From NCBI GenBank assembly GCA_009829735.1, contig CM020620.1, forward strand, positions 4,580,299-4,644,298: a DNA stretch of 64,000 bases. Reading direction: 5' to 3'. A model generated the notes under the pieces. It worked only from the letters and a program-made list of their open reading frames with translations, searched no databases and was not told the DNA's origin. The position numbers and the translations under genes are program-made. The DNA is from Pyropia yezoensis. Taxonomy: Eukaryota; Rhodophyta; Bangiophyceae; Bangiales; Bangiaceae. Positions 20,348-30,796 of this stretch are shown here, piece after piece (position 1 is the stretch's first letter; each line of letters opens with the position of its first letter).

Positions 20348-21537
20348 GCAGGCTAGTGGGCCGTTTTCTTCTCCGCACGGGCGTGGATGGAGTGCTGGTC
20401 ATGCACCGCTTGACCCAAGCCGTGGTGCGCGGGATCGTTTTTGGCGGCGGCACCCAGCGTGGGTTGCAGGTCCTGTTGTACCGCGTCGTTTGCTCGACTG
20501 TGCGTGAGGGTGCTGTTTGTGAAGCTGCGGACCTTCTCGCGCCTGGTGATGTGGACGCCGGTGCCACGGAACCACCTTCACGCCGGTCCGCAGAGGGCTG
20601 CTGGGGCCTGGTGGCTTGCCAACTGCCACGATTCCCGTCGCTACTCCGGGCGCGGGACCTGGTGGCCGCGGACGTCACAGCAGCCAATGAGGCTCGTGCG
20701 TCCACAATTGACGCTGCCCGTGATGCCTACCGCACTGGCTTTGAAAACGATCACGTCGGAGCGTGCTGCATATTTTTTGCGCTTTGCTTGGCTGAGAGCG
20801 CACCTCGGCGAACGAGAGAAGAGGACGCAGAAGTAACGAAGCTCAAAATCGAGGGCCTGGGTTGCGACGCGCGTGCCAGGCTCGTCCGCCTTGTCAACGA
20901 GCTAGCAGAGGGCGGTGACCCAGCATCCACTCTGGAGCTTGGTCGATGGCACGAATTTGGGGTCCTGGTTTCTCGCGACCCCGTCAAAGCGGTAAGCCAC
21001 TACCGTCGAGCCGCACTGGCGGGCTCTGCGGATGCCAAAACACATTGGGCAGTACTTCTGCAAAACGGGGAGGGGGTGGCGGCCGACGCGGTAGCGGCGG
21101 TGGAGCTGTACCGCGAGGCGGCCGCGGCGGGCCACGTGCGCGCCAAGTTCAACTTGGGCGTCTGTCTGCAGCGCGGGGAGGGGGTGGCGGCCGACGCGGT
21201 AGCGGCGGTGGAGCTGTACCGCGAGGCGGCCGCGGCGGGCGACACTGAGGCGAAGTTCCACTTGGGCGTCTGTTTGCAGGGCGGGGACGGGGTGGCGGCG
21301 GACGCGGTGGCGGCAGTGGAGCTTTACCGCGAGGCGGCCGCGGCGGGCCACGTGCCCGCCAAGCTCAACTTGGGCGTCTGTCTGCAGAGCAGGCAGGGGG
21401 TGGCGGCGGACGCGGTGGCGGCGGTGGAACTGTACCGCGAGGCGGCCGCGGCGGGCGGCACGGAGGGCATTTTTATCTTGGGTGTCTGTATGCAGCGCGA
21501 CGAGGGCGTGTCGGCGGACGCGGTTGCGGTGGAGTAG
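20302..21537 (+). CDS. C-terminal part of the NLR-like protein: winged-helix end, linker and Sel1 repeats
   Basis: Same gene as the preceding NB-ARC part, but in the other phase. One extra C in the run 20291-20295 would join SGFPSP to APMRPTFSDTPSARA in one frame. The frame carries MHRLTQAVVR, equivalent to the MHD-type region that closes the NB-ARC module, then a helical linker, and from about 20935 Sel1-like repeats of 36 residues (EGVAADAVAAVELYREAA, then GVCLQ). Sel1 repeats are TPR-like protein-binding solenoids and stand here where LRR or TPR repeats stand in other NLRs. The frame stops at TAG 21535-21537 inside a repeat. The Met at 20302 is not a likely true start. Confidence 0.72.
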   Translation: MRPTFSDTPSARAIMSRLVGRFLLRTGVDGVLVMHRLTQAVVRGIVFGGGTQRGLQVLLYRVVCSTVREGAVCEAADLLAPGDVDAGATEPPSRRSAEGCWGLVACQLPRFPSLLRARDLVAADVTAANEARASTIDAARDAYRTGFENDHVGACCIFFALCLAESAPRRTREEDAEVTKLKIEGLGCDARARLVRLVNELAEGGDPASTLELGRWHEFGVLVSRDPVKAVSHYRRAALAGSADAKTHWAVLLQNGEGVAADAVAAVELYREAAAAGHVRAKFNLGVCLQRGEGVAADAVAAVELYREAAAAGDTEAKFHLGVCLQGGDGVAADAVAAVELYREAAAAGHVPAKLNLGVCLQSRQGVAADAVAAVELYREAAAAGGTEGIFILGVCMQRDEGVSADAVAVE

Positions 21538-22885
21538 CTGTACAGCCAGGCGCCCGCGGCCGGCGAGATGGAAGCCAAGTTCAACTTGGACCTTTGTGTG
21601 CAGCGCGAGGAGAGGGTGGCGGCCGACGCGGTGGCGGCGGTGGAGCTGTACCGCGAGGCGGCCGCGGCGGGCGACACGGAGGCCAAGCACAACTTGGGCC
21701 TCTGTCTGCAGCTCGGGGAGGGGGTGGCGGCCGACGCGGTGGCGGCGGTGGAACCGTACTGCGAGGCGGCCGCGGCCGGCGAGATGGACGCCAAGCTCAA
21801 CTTGGGCGTCTGTCTGCAGCGCGGGGAGGGGGTGGCGGCGGACACGGTGGCGGCGGTGGAACTGTACTGCAAGGCGGCCGCGGCCGGCGAAATGGACGCC
21901 AAGCTCAACTTGGGCGTCTGTCTGCAGCGCGGGGACGGGGTTGCGGCCGACGCGGTGGCGGCGGTGGAGCTGTACCGTGAGGCGGCCGCGGCCGGCGAAA
22001 TGGACGCCAAGCTCAACTTGGGCGTCTGTCTGCAGCGCGGGGACGGGGTTGCGGCCGACGCGGTGGCGGCGGTGGAGCTGTACCGCGAGTCGGCCGCGGC
22101 GGGCGTTGTGGCCGCCAAGCACAACTTCGTCGTCTGTCTGCAGCGCGGGGAGGGGGTGGCGGCCGACGCGGTGGCGGCGGTGGAGCTGTACCGCGAGGCG
22201 GCCGCGGCGGGGGACGTGGCTGCCAAGCTCGACTTGGGCGTCTGTCTGCAGCGCGGGGAGGGGGTGTCGGCGGACGCGGTGGCGGCTGTGTAGCTGTACC
22301 GCGAGGCGGCTGCGGCGGGCGACACGGAGGCCAAGTTCAACTCGGGCGTCTGTCTGCAGGGCGACGAGGGCGTGTCGGCGGACGCGGTGGCGGCTGTGTA
22401 GCTGTACCGCGAGGCGGCCGCGGCCGGTGACATGGACGCCAAGTTCAACTTGGGCCTATGTCTGCAGCGCGAGGAGAGGGCGGCGGCCGACGCGGTGGCG
22501 GCGGTGGAGCTGTACCGCGAGGCGGCCGTGACGGGTCACGTGGCCGCCAAGTTCAACTTGGGCGTCTGTCTGCAGCGCGGGGAGGGGGTTGCGGCCGACG
22601 CGGTGGCGGCGGTGGAGCTGTACCGCGAGTCGGCCGCGGCGCGCGTTGTGGCCGCCAAGTTCAACTTGGGCGTCTGTCTTCAGCGCGTGGACGGCGTGGC
22701 GGCCGACGTGGTTGCGGCGTTGCAGCTGTACCGCGAGGCGGCCGCGGCGGGTCACGTGGCCGCCAAGCACAACTTGGGCGTCTGTCTGCAGCTCGGGGGG
22801 GGGGCGGCGGCCGACGCTGTAGCGGCGGTGGAGCTGTACCGCGAGTCGGCCGCGGCGGGCCACGCGGGCGCCGTGGAGATGTTGT
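20935..22885 (+). repeat. 108-base tandem array encoding about 18 Sel1 repeats
   Basis: The period is exactly 36 codons and the frame is the same throughout, except for TAG codons at 21535, 22291 and 22399. Neighbouring units are nearly identical in DNA, especially GTGGCGGCGGTGGAGCTGTA. They differ mainly in a short variable patch such as GHVRAK, GDTEAK, GEMDAK or GVVAAK. This indicates expansion by unequal exchange, with changes concentrated on one face of the solenoid. Confidence 0.9.
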
Positions 22886-23007
22886 GGATTGTGAAGGGTG
22901 AAGAGATTGTTTCTAGCGAGAGGGGACTGCGGCGTCGTGCCTGTGATCATTGCTCGTATGTCGAGCTGTTCGCATGTGTGCGGGTACTTGTGTGTAGGCG
23001 TGGCTGA
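21538..23007 (+). pseudogene. Continuation of the Sel1 array beyond the first TAG, and C-terminus
   Basis: The Sel1 frame continues unchanged for 13 further repeats after the TAG at 21535. Two more TAG codons (22291-22293 and 22399-22401) fall at the Glu of VELYREA. After the last repeat the frame ends VEMLWIVKGEEIVSSERG and a Cys/Arg-rich tail, with a TGA at 23005-23007. If all three TAGs are real nonsense codons this part is untranslated and the gene is decaying. If they are suppressed, the protein is about 1.7k residues long. Confidence 0.6.
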
Positions 23008-24850
23008 TTGGGGGTCTGGTCGACCTTTTTCTTGCCCGCTCTTTGACCTACTGGTTTGTCGACTGCGCGCGTGACACGGCTTTGCTGCGCGTGAAATGCT
23101 GTCTATCTTGCCAAGCTCCCTCTGCAGGCCGGGGTCCACGGCCTCCCGGCGGCGCCGCGTTACCCAGCGTCGCCGCCTTGCCCTGTGGGAGCACGCGGCG
23201 GTCCTCGGGCGGGGACGGCGCTCCTCTCCGCCCTTCTCCCACCCCCTCGCATCCAACCTTGCCCCCGCCGCACCGCGCCATGGTCGCCGACGCGTCGCCG
23301 GTGCCGGCTGCGTCGACGGACAGAGTGGGCCCGTAGAGGTTCGGGTCGAGGTCCCTGCTGGGCGGCAGGCGTGGCCAAGCGGCCATTGGGTTGGCGGCCC
23401 GCGCCGGCGGTACGTGACGCTCTGTCGCATCTGGTCGGGAGAACGGCAGTGGGTGGGGGGGGAGTGCGCGGGCGCGCTCGGTTCTGGCGCGCCTGCTGTG
23501 GCGGTGTTGGAGGCGGGCGGGGCGGGGAGTACGCAGCTCCAATAGTGGGCCGCGGGTTTGTCGCACCCGTGTGGTTTGGCGTGGCACGGTCACTGGCTGC
23601 CGTGGTGCGGCTGTGGGTGTATGGCGACGGCTGCCATTCTCTGCCCTGTTCCTTTCCTCTTTTGCGACGCAACAGGCGACATTTACAATCGACCGTCGCC
23701 TCGCCTTGACGCGCGACTGCCCGAGCTCCCCCCGTACCAGCCATGGAGCAGACCACCCGCCAGATGTGTCCCCCCCCCGCCTTCGCCTACCAGCCGGGAG
23801 AGCGCACCCGGCGCGTCAGTAGAAACGCGCGCGCACATGCCCCTCCCCCCTCCGCCTCGTCATCTCGGCTGTCCGGTGGCGGCGTCGGCGGCGGCGACGG
23901 TGGGGGTGGTGGTGGACGTTCTTTGCCGGCGTCGGCCGATGCAGACCCCATGCGGCACACGCTGGTGTTGGTTCTGGTAACGATGCCGTCTGGGGCCGGC
24001 AGCGATTGTTCTTCCCCTCTGCCCTCACTCGCACAGGAGTGGTGGGAACAAGCGCCGTTGACGGGGTGGCCGCGGCGAGCCGGGCGTCCGGCTCGGGGAT
24101 GGCGGTGGCAGTGTTGGCGTGAAGCTTGTGTGGTGGGGACGGCGCCGCCGCGTTGCCGGGTGCCGCTGGGGAGAGGGAGAGAGGAGAACGTGAGCGATGA
24201 CTCGAGCGGGTGGACGTACTGCGCATCCGTTGGTGGGATGGGGGCGGGAGGGACGGACGGCCTGAGGCAGAGGGTGAGCCGGCGCCGGGCAGAGGTTGTG
24301 GTCGCTGTCGGCGGCCGCTTTGCAGACGGGAGTTTCGCCTGTGCCGCCGCCACCGCGGTCGCCGCCGCTGCCGCCGCCGCTGTCGCCGCTGTCACCGCCA
24401 CGGCCCGTGTTCCCGTGGCGGACGTGGCTGCTTGGGCGGTCGGTGCACAAGGACGGGTGGCTGCAACTGTGGGAGGGTGGGCTAGGAGAAGGGGGGGGGG
24501 AGGGAGCGCTGAACGCGCTGTCAATGTGGGCGCTCGGAGCGCGCACCCGAGTGCGCCCATTGAAGCGCTGGCTGCCCCCAAGAGAGCCAACGTTTGTGTC
24601 GCGTTCACGCCCCCCTGGCACGCACCGAGCGGCGCGCCGACTACGCCAGGTGGCACGACGCTATCCATCCGTGCAGAGGGGGCCCGCTGCGCCAGTTGCG
24701 GGGCAGTCCTCACACCAAGCCGCTGGGGACCCCGGCGGCGCGCTGCCCGGCCGGCCGGCCGTCGACCCACCCCGCCGCCGCCGTCGCGCTTGATCGACAC
24801 GCCACGGCGGGGCCCGTCGCGACCGAGGAGAGGAAGTGGTACGTAATCTG
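23008..24850 (+). other. Possible decayed or split gene, not resolved
   Basis: Several protein-like stretches appear on the plus strand in different frames. One lies near 23335-23545 (GRQAWPSGHWVGG, YVTLCRIWSGERQW), one near 23620-23750 (GDIYNRPSPRLDARLPELPP), one near 24410-24590 (LLGRSVHKDGWLQLWEG) and one near 24595-24850 (RRADYARWHDAIHP). They are not joined by any frame or clear intron I can see. I recognise no family. The region may be a frameshifted gene or chance. Confidence 0.2.
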
Positions 24851-26180
24851 AGCGGTCGAGGGTGAGAGGATCAAAGACAATGACGCCGTCAAGGAGAGCC
24901 CACCCCCATCACCTCCCTCGTTGAGTCGAGCACGAGCCCCACCGCTCGCAACCCGCCATACGCGACTGCCGCACAGCATCGGCCGTGGTGGCTGGCCCGG
25001 CGGCGGTCATCGCAGCGGCCAGGGCCACGGCCGCAGCCCTCGCCATGGCGGTCTCGTGGCAGAGCCGCGTTTACCACCTCCATCACAGCCGCCGCGCCAC
25101 CCGCCACACCACCCGCCGCAGCCACCCTCCGCCCCCCCCACTCCACCACCGCCTGTGTGCCACCTTAGCCGCCGCCTGTGCCATCGCAATCACCGCCGAT
25201 GCCGCCTTGGACGGAAATGCCGGGCTTGCTGCGAGCACCGCGCCAGTGCTAGCCACGTTTGCAAGCCCCGTCTCCCCGTCCGAGAAGCTGTACGGGAGGC
25301 GCAACCGCGCGGACGCAGAAGACAGCGACGACGGCCACACGCTTGACCCCGCTTGCCAACGGCGCGAGTCGGGAGCGGGATCCCCGCGCCGCCTCGGGCT
25401 GGCAGCTGGCGACAATCACGCTGCACAGCGGCACCGCCCCACGCCCGCAAACAAGTGCAAAGGGGAAATATGCGGGTCAGTCACGCGCGGACGCCGCCAA
25501 CGCCGCCACCACGGCCGCCCCTACCACTCCCGCCATCCCTGCTGCCGCCATCCCATCGATGGCCCTACCAGCCGCACCAGCCGGCCGACCAACCGGTGAG
25601 GCGCTGCCGCGACGGGGCCTCCGGCATGCCGCGGCCGCCCTCTCCAGCGCCGCGCGCGCCACCGCGCGTCGCCGCCCACCGACGCCCTGCTTGTCTCCCG
25701 GCCCGGCCCAGCGCGTCTCACCCGCGCCAGGCATGCGCGCCGCTGACCTCCGCGATCGCCATGCACCGCCCATGGTCACCTTCCACGAGACGGAAGGGGA
25801 GGAAGGGGGGGGAGGGGGCGGCACGGCGTCGCGGCGCCCAACCCAGACCGCCGGACGCCCGACGATTCCCGCCGGACGCCAGACAATTCCCCCCCCCCCA
25901 CCCACCTCCCCCACCTATCCACAGCCACGCGCCGCCGCCGCTCCGTGTGCCACACACGACCACAGCACAAGACGCAGCTTGTAGCGCCGCGGGGCGAGCG
26001 GGCGGGGCGGCCCGCCCAGACGCTGCTGGCAGCGCCCGCGCGCGCACGCGCGGGCGGTCACCATTCCCCGGGCGGGGGCGCGGCGGCGCCTCCCGCCCCG
26101 CGGCACCCGCGGCGCCAAGGGCGGGCGTGCGGGGCGAGTGCGCCGGGCGGGCGGTGGCCGTCGGCAGGGGTGCGGGCGGG
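24850..26180. other. GC-rich intergenic, no gene seen
   Basis: Overlapping open frames on both strands without motifs. A short duplication, GCCGGACGCC-type, occurs near 25850-25880. Confidence 0.3.
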
Positions 26181-26186
26181 ACGGAA

Positions 26187-26213
26187 GGGAAGAGCAGTCC
26201 TTCCGGATGAGAG
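26187..26213 (+). repeat. Dispersed 27-base motif, copy 2
   Basis: GGAAGAG-C-AGTCCTTCCGGAT-G-AGAGATG. It matches copy 1 at 15269-15295 in 25 of 27 positions, in the same orientation. A weaker relative (GGAAGGGC, then CCCTTCCCGGATG) occurs near 51171 and again in the duplicated copy near 58806. Confidence 0.55.
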
Positions 26214-27640
26214 ATGACGTTTCGTTCGTACCAGATCCGCGACCGCAAGATCCGCTGTCTGCCCTCATACCTAATAGGTTGTCGAAACCAGTACGCTCAC
26301 GGTGAGACTAAAGTCAAAAATACCGAAATATTCGCGATTTTAAAGCCGTGATCAGAACTAGATTGGGACACAAACAATTACCCATGCCGTCCACGACATG
26401 TACGCACGTCCAGATTGTTCTGAACTTATCCAGTGCAGAACCGAGTCTTGAAGTGCAGCGTTGTGGCAAGTGTCCTCGCAGTCCACGACTTCTGAGGGGT
26501 GCGCGAGGCACTCGCTCGGACCCTTTCGGCAATTCAGTTGCGTGGGAGCGGTCGAAAGGCACGTCATGCTTGTCCCGCTGTTTTTACTGCCCGTTCTCTC
26601 CCACAGCGGCCCTCCGCTGCGAGGCCCACGTCCAAGTGGCGGGTGGCTGATGCGGGCCCCCGCCTCTCTCCCGAGCCACTCTCAACTTATGGCTGCGGAA
26701 CGTTCCCAAAGGGGCGGCGGGTTCAGGAGAAGCCCGGCAGCCAACGTTGCCGGTACGAGTCGCGCGCGCGGCCAATCCTCAGCAGACGAGTCTCCGCTGG
26801 CGCCTTGCCGCTGGCACCTGGCGCTGTCCGCTTGTTATCAGGATAACGACAAGGCAACAACGGCCGTCAGCAACACTGCACACCCATGCCCGTGCGCAGT
26901 CCACGAGACAAACAGAGGAGATTCGGAGGTGCACACGGGTAGGAGCAATGGATGCCACTCTCGCTGTCAGGTGCACCGGCGACCAGCAACGATGGCAGGG
27001 GCCGCAATTGACGCTTCGGCTGCGACGCATGCCTCTGCTTGTCTACGAGCTGGCTGCTGCGGGGGCGGGTGAGGGGCACCACTCCCGCCACAGCAAATAA
27101 AACGGGCCTGCAGTGATGGCTGCACAGAAGGCCGACAGTGAAGTAGGACCGGCGAAAGGAAGAGGCCGAGAGCGGTGAGAGAGAACGACGGCGACCATGA
27201 CATCACCGTTGACCACAATGGATGCGAACTTGCACACAAAACAAGACGTGCACAATCATTTGCCAATCCTCTGACCATGACCAATTGAGAGTGTGTAATT
27301 GTCACCCGCTATGCGCTTTTGAGCAGAGTGCAGTCTCTGCCTCGAAGAATACAAAGTTGTTGATCACAGATCTTCATCCGTCGTCCGTCGTACGAACTGA
27401 TCCGTATGGCCCCTGACCATGTCAGATCTCACCCAGAGCGGGTACGGACCGGTCCTCACAGCATTCGCTGCCCCAACTTATCCGCTTGCTGGCGAACCCT
27501 CCTCAAACCTGAAGGGTACATACAGTACGAGCGCCTCTTGCTTAACAAGTGGATCAGCACACCAAACCCATCCCATGCAGCAGCGATCACAGGCCCCTCC
27601 TCCCGAGACTAGCCAACACGTTACCCTAGTGTGCCCGCCG
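26214..27640. other. Lower-GC intergenic stretch, no gene seen
   Basis: Base composition is clearly closer to even than in its surroundings (for example 26275-26420 and 27225-27420). Only short open frames occur. It may be unique intergenic DNA or an old inserted element. Confidence 0.35.
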
Positions 27641-28783
27641 CGCGACCGGAAATAGACAACGTGGTCAACGCCGGTGGCCACGCTTGCCATGCCGTTGCCT
27701 CTGCGGCTGACCAGGTCCCTTTGGGCGGGCCGGTCGTCTTCTTTCCAACCTCCCCCCCAGTGCCCCGTCTCATTCATCGCACGCCTCCCCACTCACCGCA
27801 CCGTGGAGCGTGTCTCTACATCCAACCCTCTCTACCACCCCCCCCCCCCCCACCTTCCCGCCACCCCCTTCCCGTTTACCAGCCCCGACCTCGAGGTTGG
27901 CAAAGCAAGTGGGTGGCGGGGGGGGGAGGTAAGTGCCCGCCCGCCCGCCCGCCCGCCCGCCCCGCCTGCGCCGCCCTGCCCCCCCGCCACGCCGGCCCCC
28001 CTACCCGCGCCGACCGCCATTGCCGCGCGGTGATGCGCGGCAGGAGGGGCGGGGACGCACGGGCGCGTGGTCCCCCACGGGGGGGCCGCGCCACCCGGCG
28101 CGCCCCCGCCGGACGGATCCCAGCCCGTGCCGCGCATCGTGCAGAGGGGTGCGACCGCCGGGGGGGGGGGGGGGGGGGGGGGAGGGAAGGACCTGCCACA
28201 TCCCGGGAAGGGGGGATGGCGGGGAGGAGCGGGAGGGGGGGGGAGGGGGGAGGGGCGGGGCAACAAGGGAGAGAGAGGGCTGTACTGCGAGCTCCGCGGC
28301 AAGACCACAGCGCTCCGTTGGAGGAGACACACACACAAGTAGCGTACCAAAAGAAAAAGAGAAACGGCAAGGAAGGTCATGGGCATGTCGCTTCGTCCGG
28401 GGGATACGGCCGTTTTTCGGTGGCCCCTGACCCTGCCCAGTCCCACCCACACTCCCGCCATTGCCACCCCCCCCCCCACCCCCGCCCCCACCCCCACCTC
28501 CCCCCCTCCCCCCCGTCGCCCTCCCCACGGGCCAGTTATTTTTCAAACGGGCGGGCACCGCCCCCGCCCGCCGGGGGCGGCGCCCTTTCAAAACGGGTGC
28601 ACCGCGTCACGCCCATACGGCGGGCCGCCGCCGCCCCCCCCGCCGCCGCCCCCCCCAAGGCCGCCCCCCCCGCCCGTGCCCAGCGCGGCGGCCGCCCACT
28701 CTGGCGTACCGCCGCCCGCCGCCACCCCCCCACCGCCACCGCCACCCCCACCGCCACCTCCACCCCCACCTCCACCCCCACCC
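27640..28783. other. Homopolymer-rich DNA downstream of the bHLH gene
   Basis: Contains C runs (27839-27852), a (CCCG)n run near 27935-27962, a G run of about 22 near 28160-28182 and (CCCCCA)n-like DNA at 28455-28510 and 28725-28800. No gene seen. Confidence 0.4.
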
Positions 28784-30796
28784 TCACCCCCACCTCCAAT
28801 GCCACCGCCAATGCCACCGCCCATACCGCCGCCGGTTCCCCCCCCGCCCCCCCCCCCCCCCAGCAGCAGCGCGCCCGGCCCCCCCGCCCCCCCCCCCCCC
28901 CCCCACCCCCCCCCCAACGCCCGGCGGCGGCAAGAGCCCCCCCGGCACGGGGAGGCCCGGCCCCAGCAGCCCCTCCCCCCCCCGCTGGCCATACGCCTCC
29001 CCCGCGCGGGCGGCCGCGTCCTCGAGGGTACAAAAGAAGCGGGCGTCGGCAAAGCTCCGCTCCGCCACGTCGGCCAGCGCCAGCACGGCCACCACCCCCC
29101 CGTGGACGACCAGCGGCATTGCCACGCAGCCCGTCACGCCGGCAGCCACCGCCCCGCGGGCGGCGCGGGTGTAGCTCTCGTCGGCCACCTTTACCCACTG
29201 GGCGGTGCCAGAGGCGGCCGCCTGCGCCACCACATCCCCGGGGGGGAGCCCCGCGGGGGCGGCGGTGAGGTAGGCGCGCACCCCGGGGGGGCACCCGTCC
29301 GCCAGGTGCACCGCCGAGCGGGTGAGGACGCTGCCGGCGGCGGCGGCAGCGGCGGCCGCCGCCGCCGCCGCGGGGGGGGCGCCCGCCAGCGCCGCGACGG
29401 GCACGTACGTTTCGGCGGCGAGAAAGCCAAACGCCTCGACCATGAAATGAAACAGCCACTCGGTCACGTCGGTGATGCACCGGGCGGCGGCGGTGCCTTC
29501 GGCGACAAAGGCGTCCATGAGGGGGCCGCTGGTCAGCGCCAGCGACACCTCCAGCCGCCGGTTCCGCGCCAGCGCCCGTAGGATCACCTCAATGGTGTAG
29601 TCGAGCACCTCCGCCTTGGACCGCACATTCACCGTCGGGGGGGGGCGCGGCAGCACCTGCGCCAGCAGCTTGAACCGGTCATTCACCTTGGCGCGGGAGC
29701 GCTTGGTGTAGGCCCGGTGGTTTTCCAGCCGCGTCAGGGTGGCCGTCTCGGACTCGGGGCCGCCGCCGGCGGGGGGGGGGGGGGGGTTGCCGTCCCGGGG
29801 GGGGGCCCCCGGGGGGGGGCCGACCCCCAGGGGGGGGCCCCCGGGGGGGGGGGGGAGGCCCCCGGGGGGGAGGCCGCCCCCGCCCCCGCCGCCGACGAGG
29901 GCGCCCAGGTGGGGCGACGGCCCCATGGCAGACTGGTACGAGCCGAGCGTGTGCTGGGGGGGGCCGCCGCTGCCGCCGCCGCTGCCGCCGCCGCCGCTTC
30001 CCATGCTCATGGCGCTGCCCAGGCCGCCGCCACCCCCGTCGGGCGGGTGGCCAAACGGGAGCCCCCCCCCCGCGCCAGGCTGGCTGCCCAGGCCGTAGCC
30101 GCCGCCGCCGCCGCCACCCCCACCCGCGCCGGCCAAGACGCCCGTTAGGCCTGGGAGGCCCGCCCCGCCGGGGAGGTCCGCCCCCACCACGTCGCCGCCG
30201 ACCCCCCCCTCTACACCCAGCGGCGCCCCAAACCCGCCTGCCAGCGGCCGCATGCCGCCGCCACCACCGCCGCCGCCCCCGCCGCTGCCGCCGCCGCCTC
30301 CAATGCCGGTGAGGAGGGCGCCCCCCCCCCCACCCCCTCCGGGCATCATGCCAAGCAGGCCGACCTGGCCGCCGCCGCCGCCGCCACCGGCGGCGGCACC
30401 CACCCCGCCGGCGGCGGCGCCGCCCACCGGGAGCGCCACGTTGGGGCTGCCGCTCGTGTCCTCGCTGCCCCCCGAGTCGACGGCGTAGCCAATGGCCTCG
30501 CCCTTGACGGCGCCCGCAAACGGGTCCAGGGCGGCCCAGGCGCCGCCCAGGCCGCCGCCCCCGCCCCCGCCACCGCCCCCACCACCACCGCCGCCGCCGC
30601 CAATGCCACCGCCGCCAATGACGCCGCCGCCAAGCCGGCCCACCCCCCCCCCCCCCCAGCGGCGGCGCCGCCCATGCTCCACACCGCCGCGGCGGCGCTC
30701 CTGCCGCCGCCCAGGCCGGCGGCGGCGCCCCCCCCAAAGGCGCCGCCGCCGCCGCGGGTGCCCCCCCCCCCCCCGCGGCCGGCGTCGCCCCCCCAA
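28784..30796 (-). CDS. bHLH transcription factor with C-terminal GAF-like domain
   Basis: Predicted nuclear DNA-binding regulator. The first two thirds are Gly-rich and disordered. The bHLH lies at about 29727-29560: the basic region and helix 1 read NHRAYTKRSRAKVNDRFKLL, the loop is PRPPPTVNV, and helix 2 is RSKAEVLDYTIEVILRAL. A GAF-like sensor fold follows (about 29500-29000), from RCITDVTEWLFHFMVEAFGF through GVTGCVAMPLVVHGGVVAVL to ARFFCTLEDAA. GAF domains bind small ligands or mediate dimerisation. The open frame begins at 30796, but the first codons (MGGRRRPRGGGG) are probably out of phase. The true N-terminus likely lies upstream in the other frame across the C run at 30643-30657. The extreme C-terminus after LLGPGLPVPGG passes two more homopolymers and is uncertain. 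The bHLH motif is convincing; the GAF call is good but by eye. Confidence 0.75.
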   Translation of the reverse strand: MGGRRRPRGGGGHPRRRRRLWGGRRRRPGRRQERRRGGVEHGRRRRWGGGGVGRLGGGVIGGGGIGGGGGGGGGGGGGGGGGLGGAWAALDPFAGAVKGEAIGYAVDSGGSEDTSGSPNVALPVGGAAAGGVGAAAGGGGGGGQVGLLGMMPGGGGGGGALLTGIGGGGGSGGGGGGGGGGMRPLAGGFGAPLGVEGGVGGDVVGADLPGGAGLPGLTGVLAGAGGGGGGGGGYGLGSQPGAGGGLPFGHPPDGGGGGLGSAMSMGSGGGGSGGGSGGPPQHTLGSYQSAMGPSPHLGALVGGGGGGGLPPGGLPPPPGGPPLGVGPPPGAPPRDGNPPPPPAGGGPESETATLTRLENHRAYTKRSRAKVNDRFKLLAQVLPRPPPTVNVRSKAEVLDYTIEVILRALARNRRLEVSLALTSGPLMDAFVAEGTAAARCITDVTEWLFHFMVEAFGFLAAETYVPVAALAGAPPAAAAAAAAAAAAGSVLTRSAVHLADGCPPGVRAYLTAAPAGLPPGDVVAQAAASGTAQWVKVADESYTRAARGAVAAGVTGCVAMPLVVHGGVVAVLALADVAERSFADARFFCTLEDAAARAGEAYGQRGGEGLLGPGLPVPGGLLPPPGVGGGVGGGGGGGGAGRAAAGGGGGRGGNRRRYGRWHWRWHWRWG

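Noticed and set aside
20902..22448. Long open frames of 374-406 codons on the minus strand across the Sel1 array
   Set aside because: They are shadows of the 108-base repeat. The plus strand encodes recognisable Sel1 units; the minus frames give only repetitive HRVGRNP or AAASRYS text.
27631..29581. Plus-strand frames of 400-545 codons
   Set aside because: They are Pro-rich shadows of the bHLH-GAF gene on the minus strand and of C runs.
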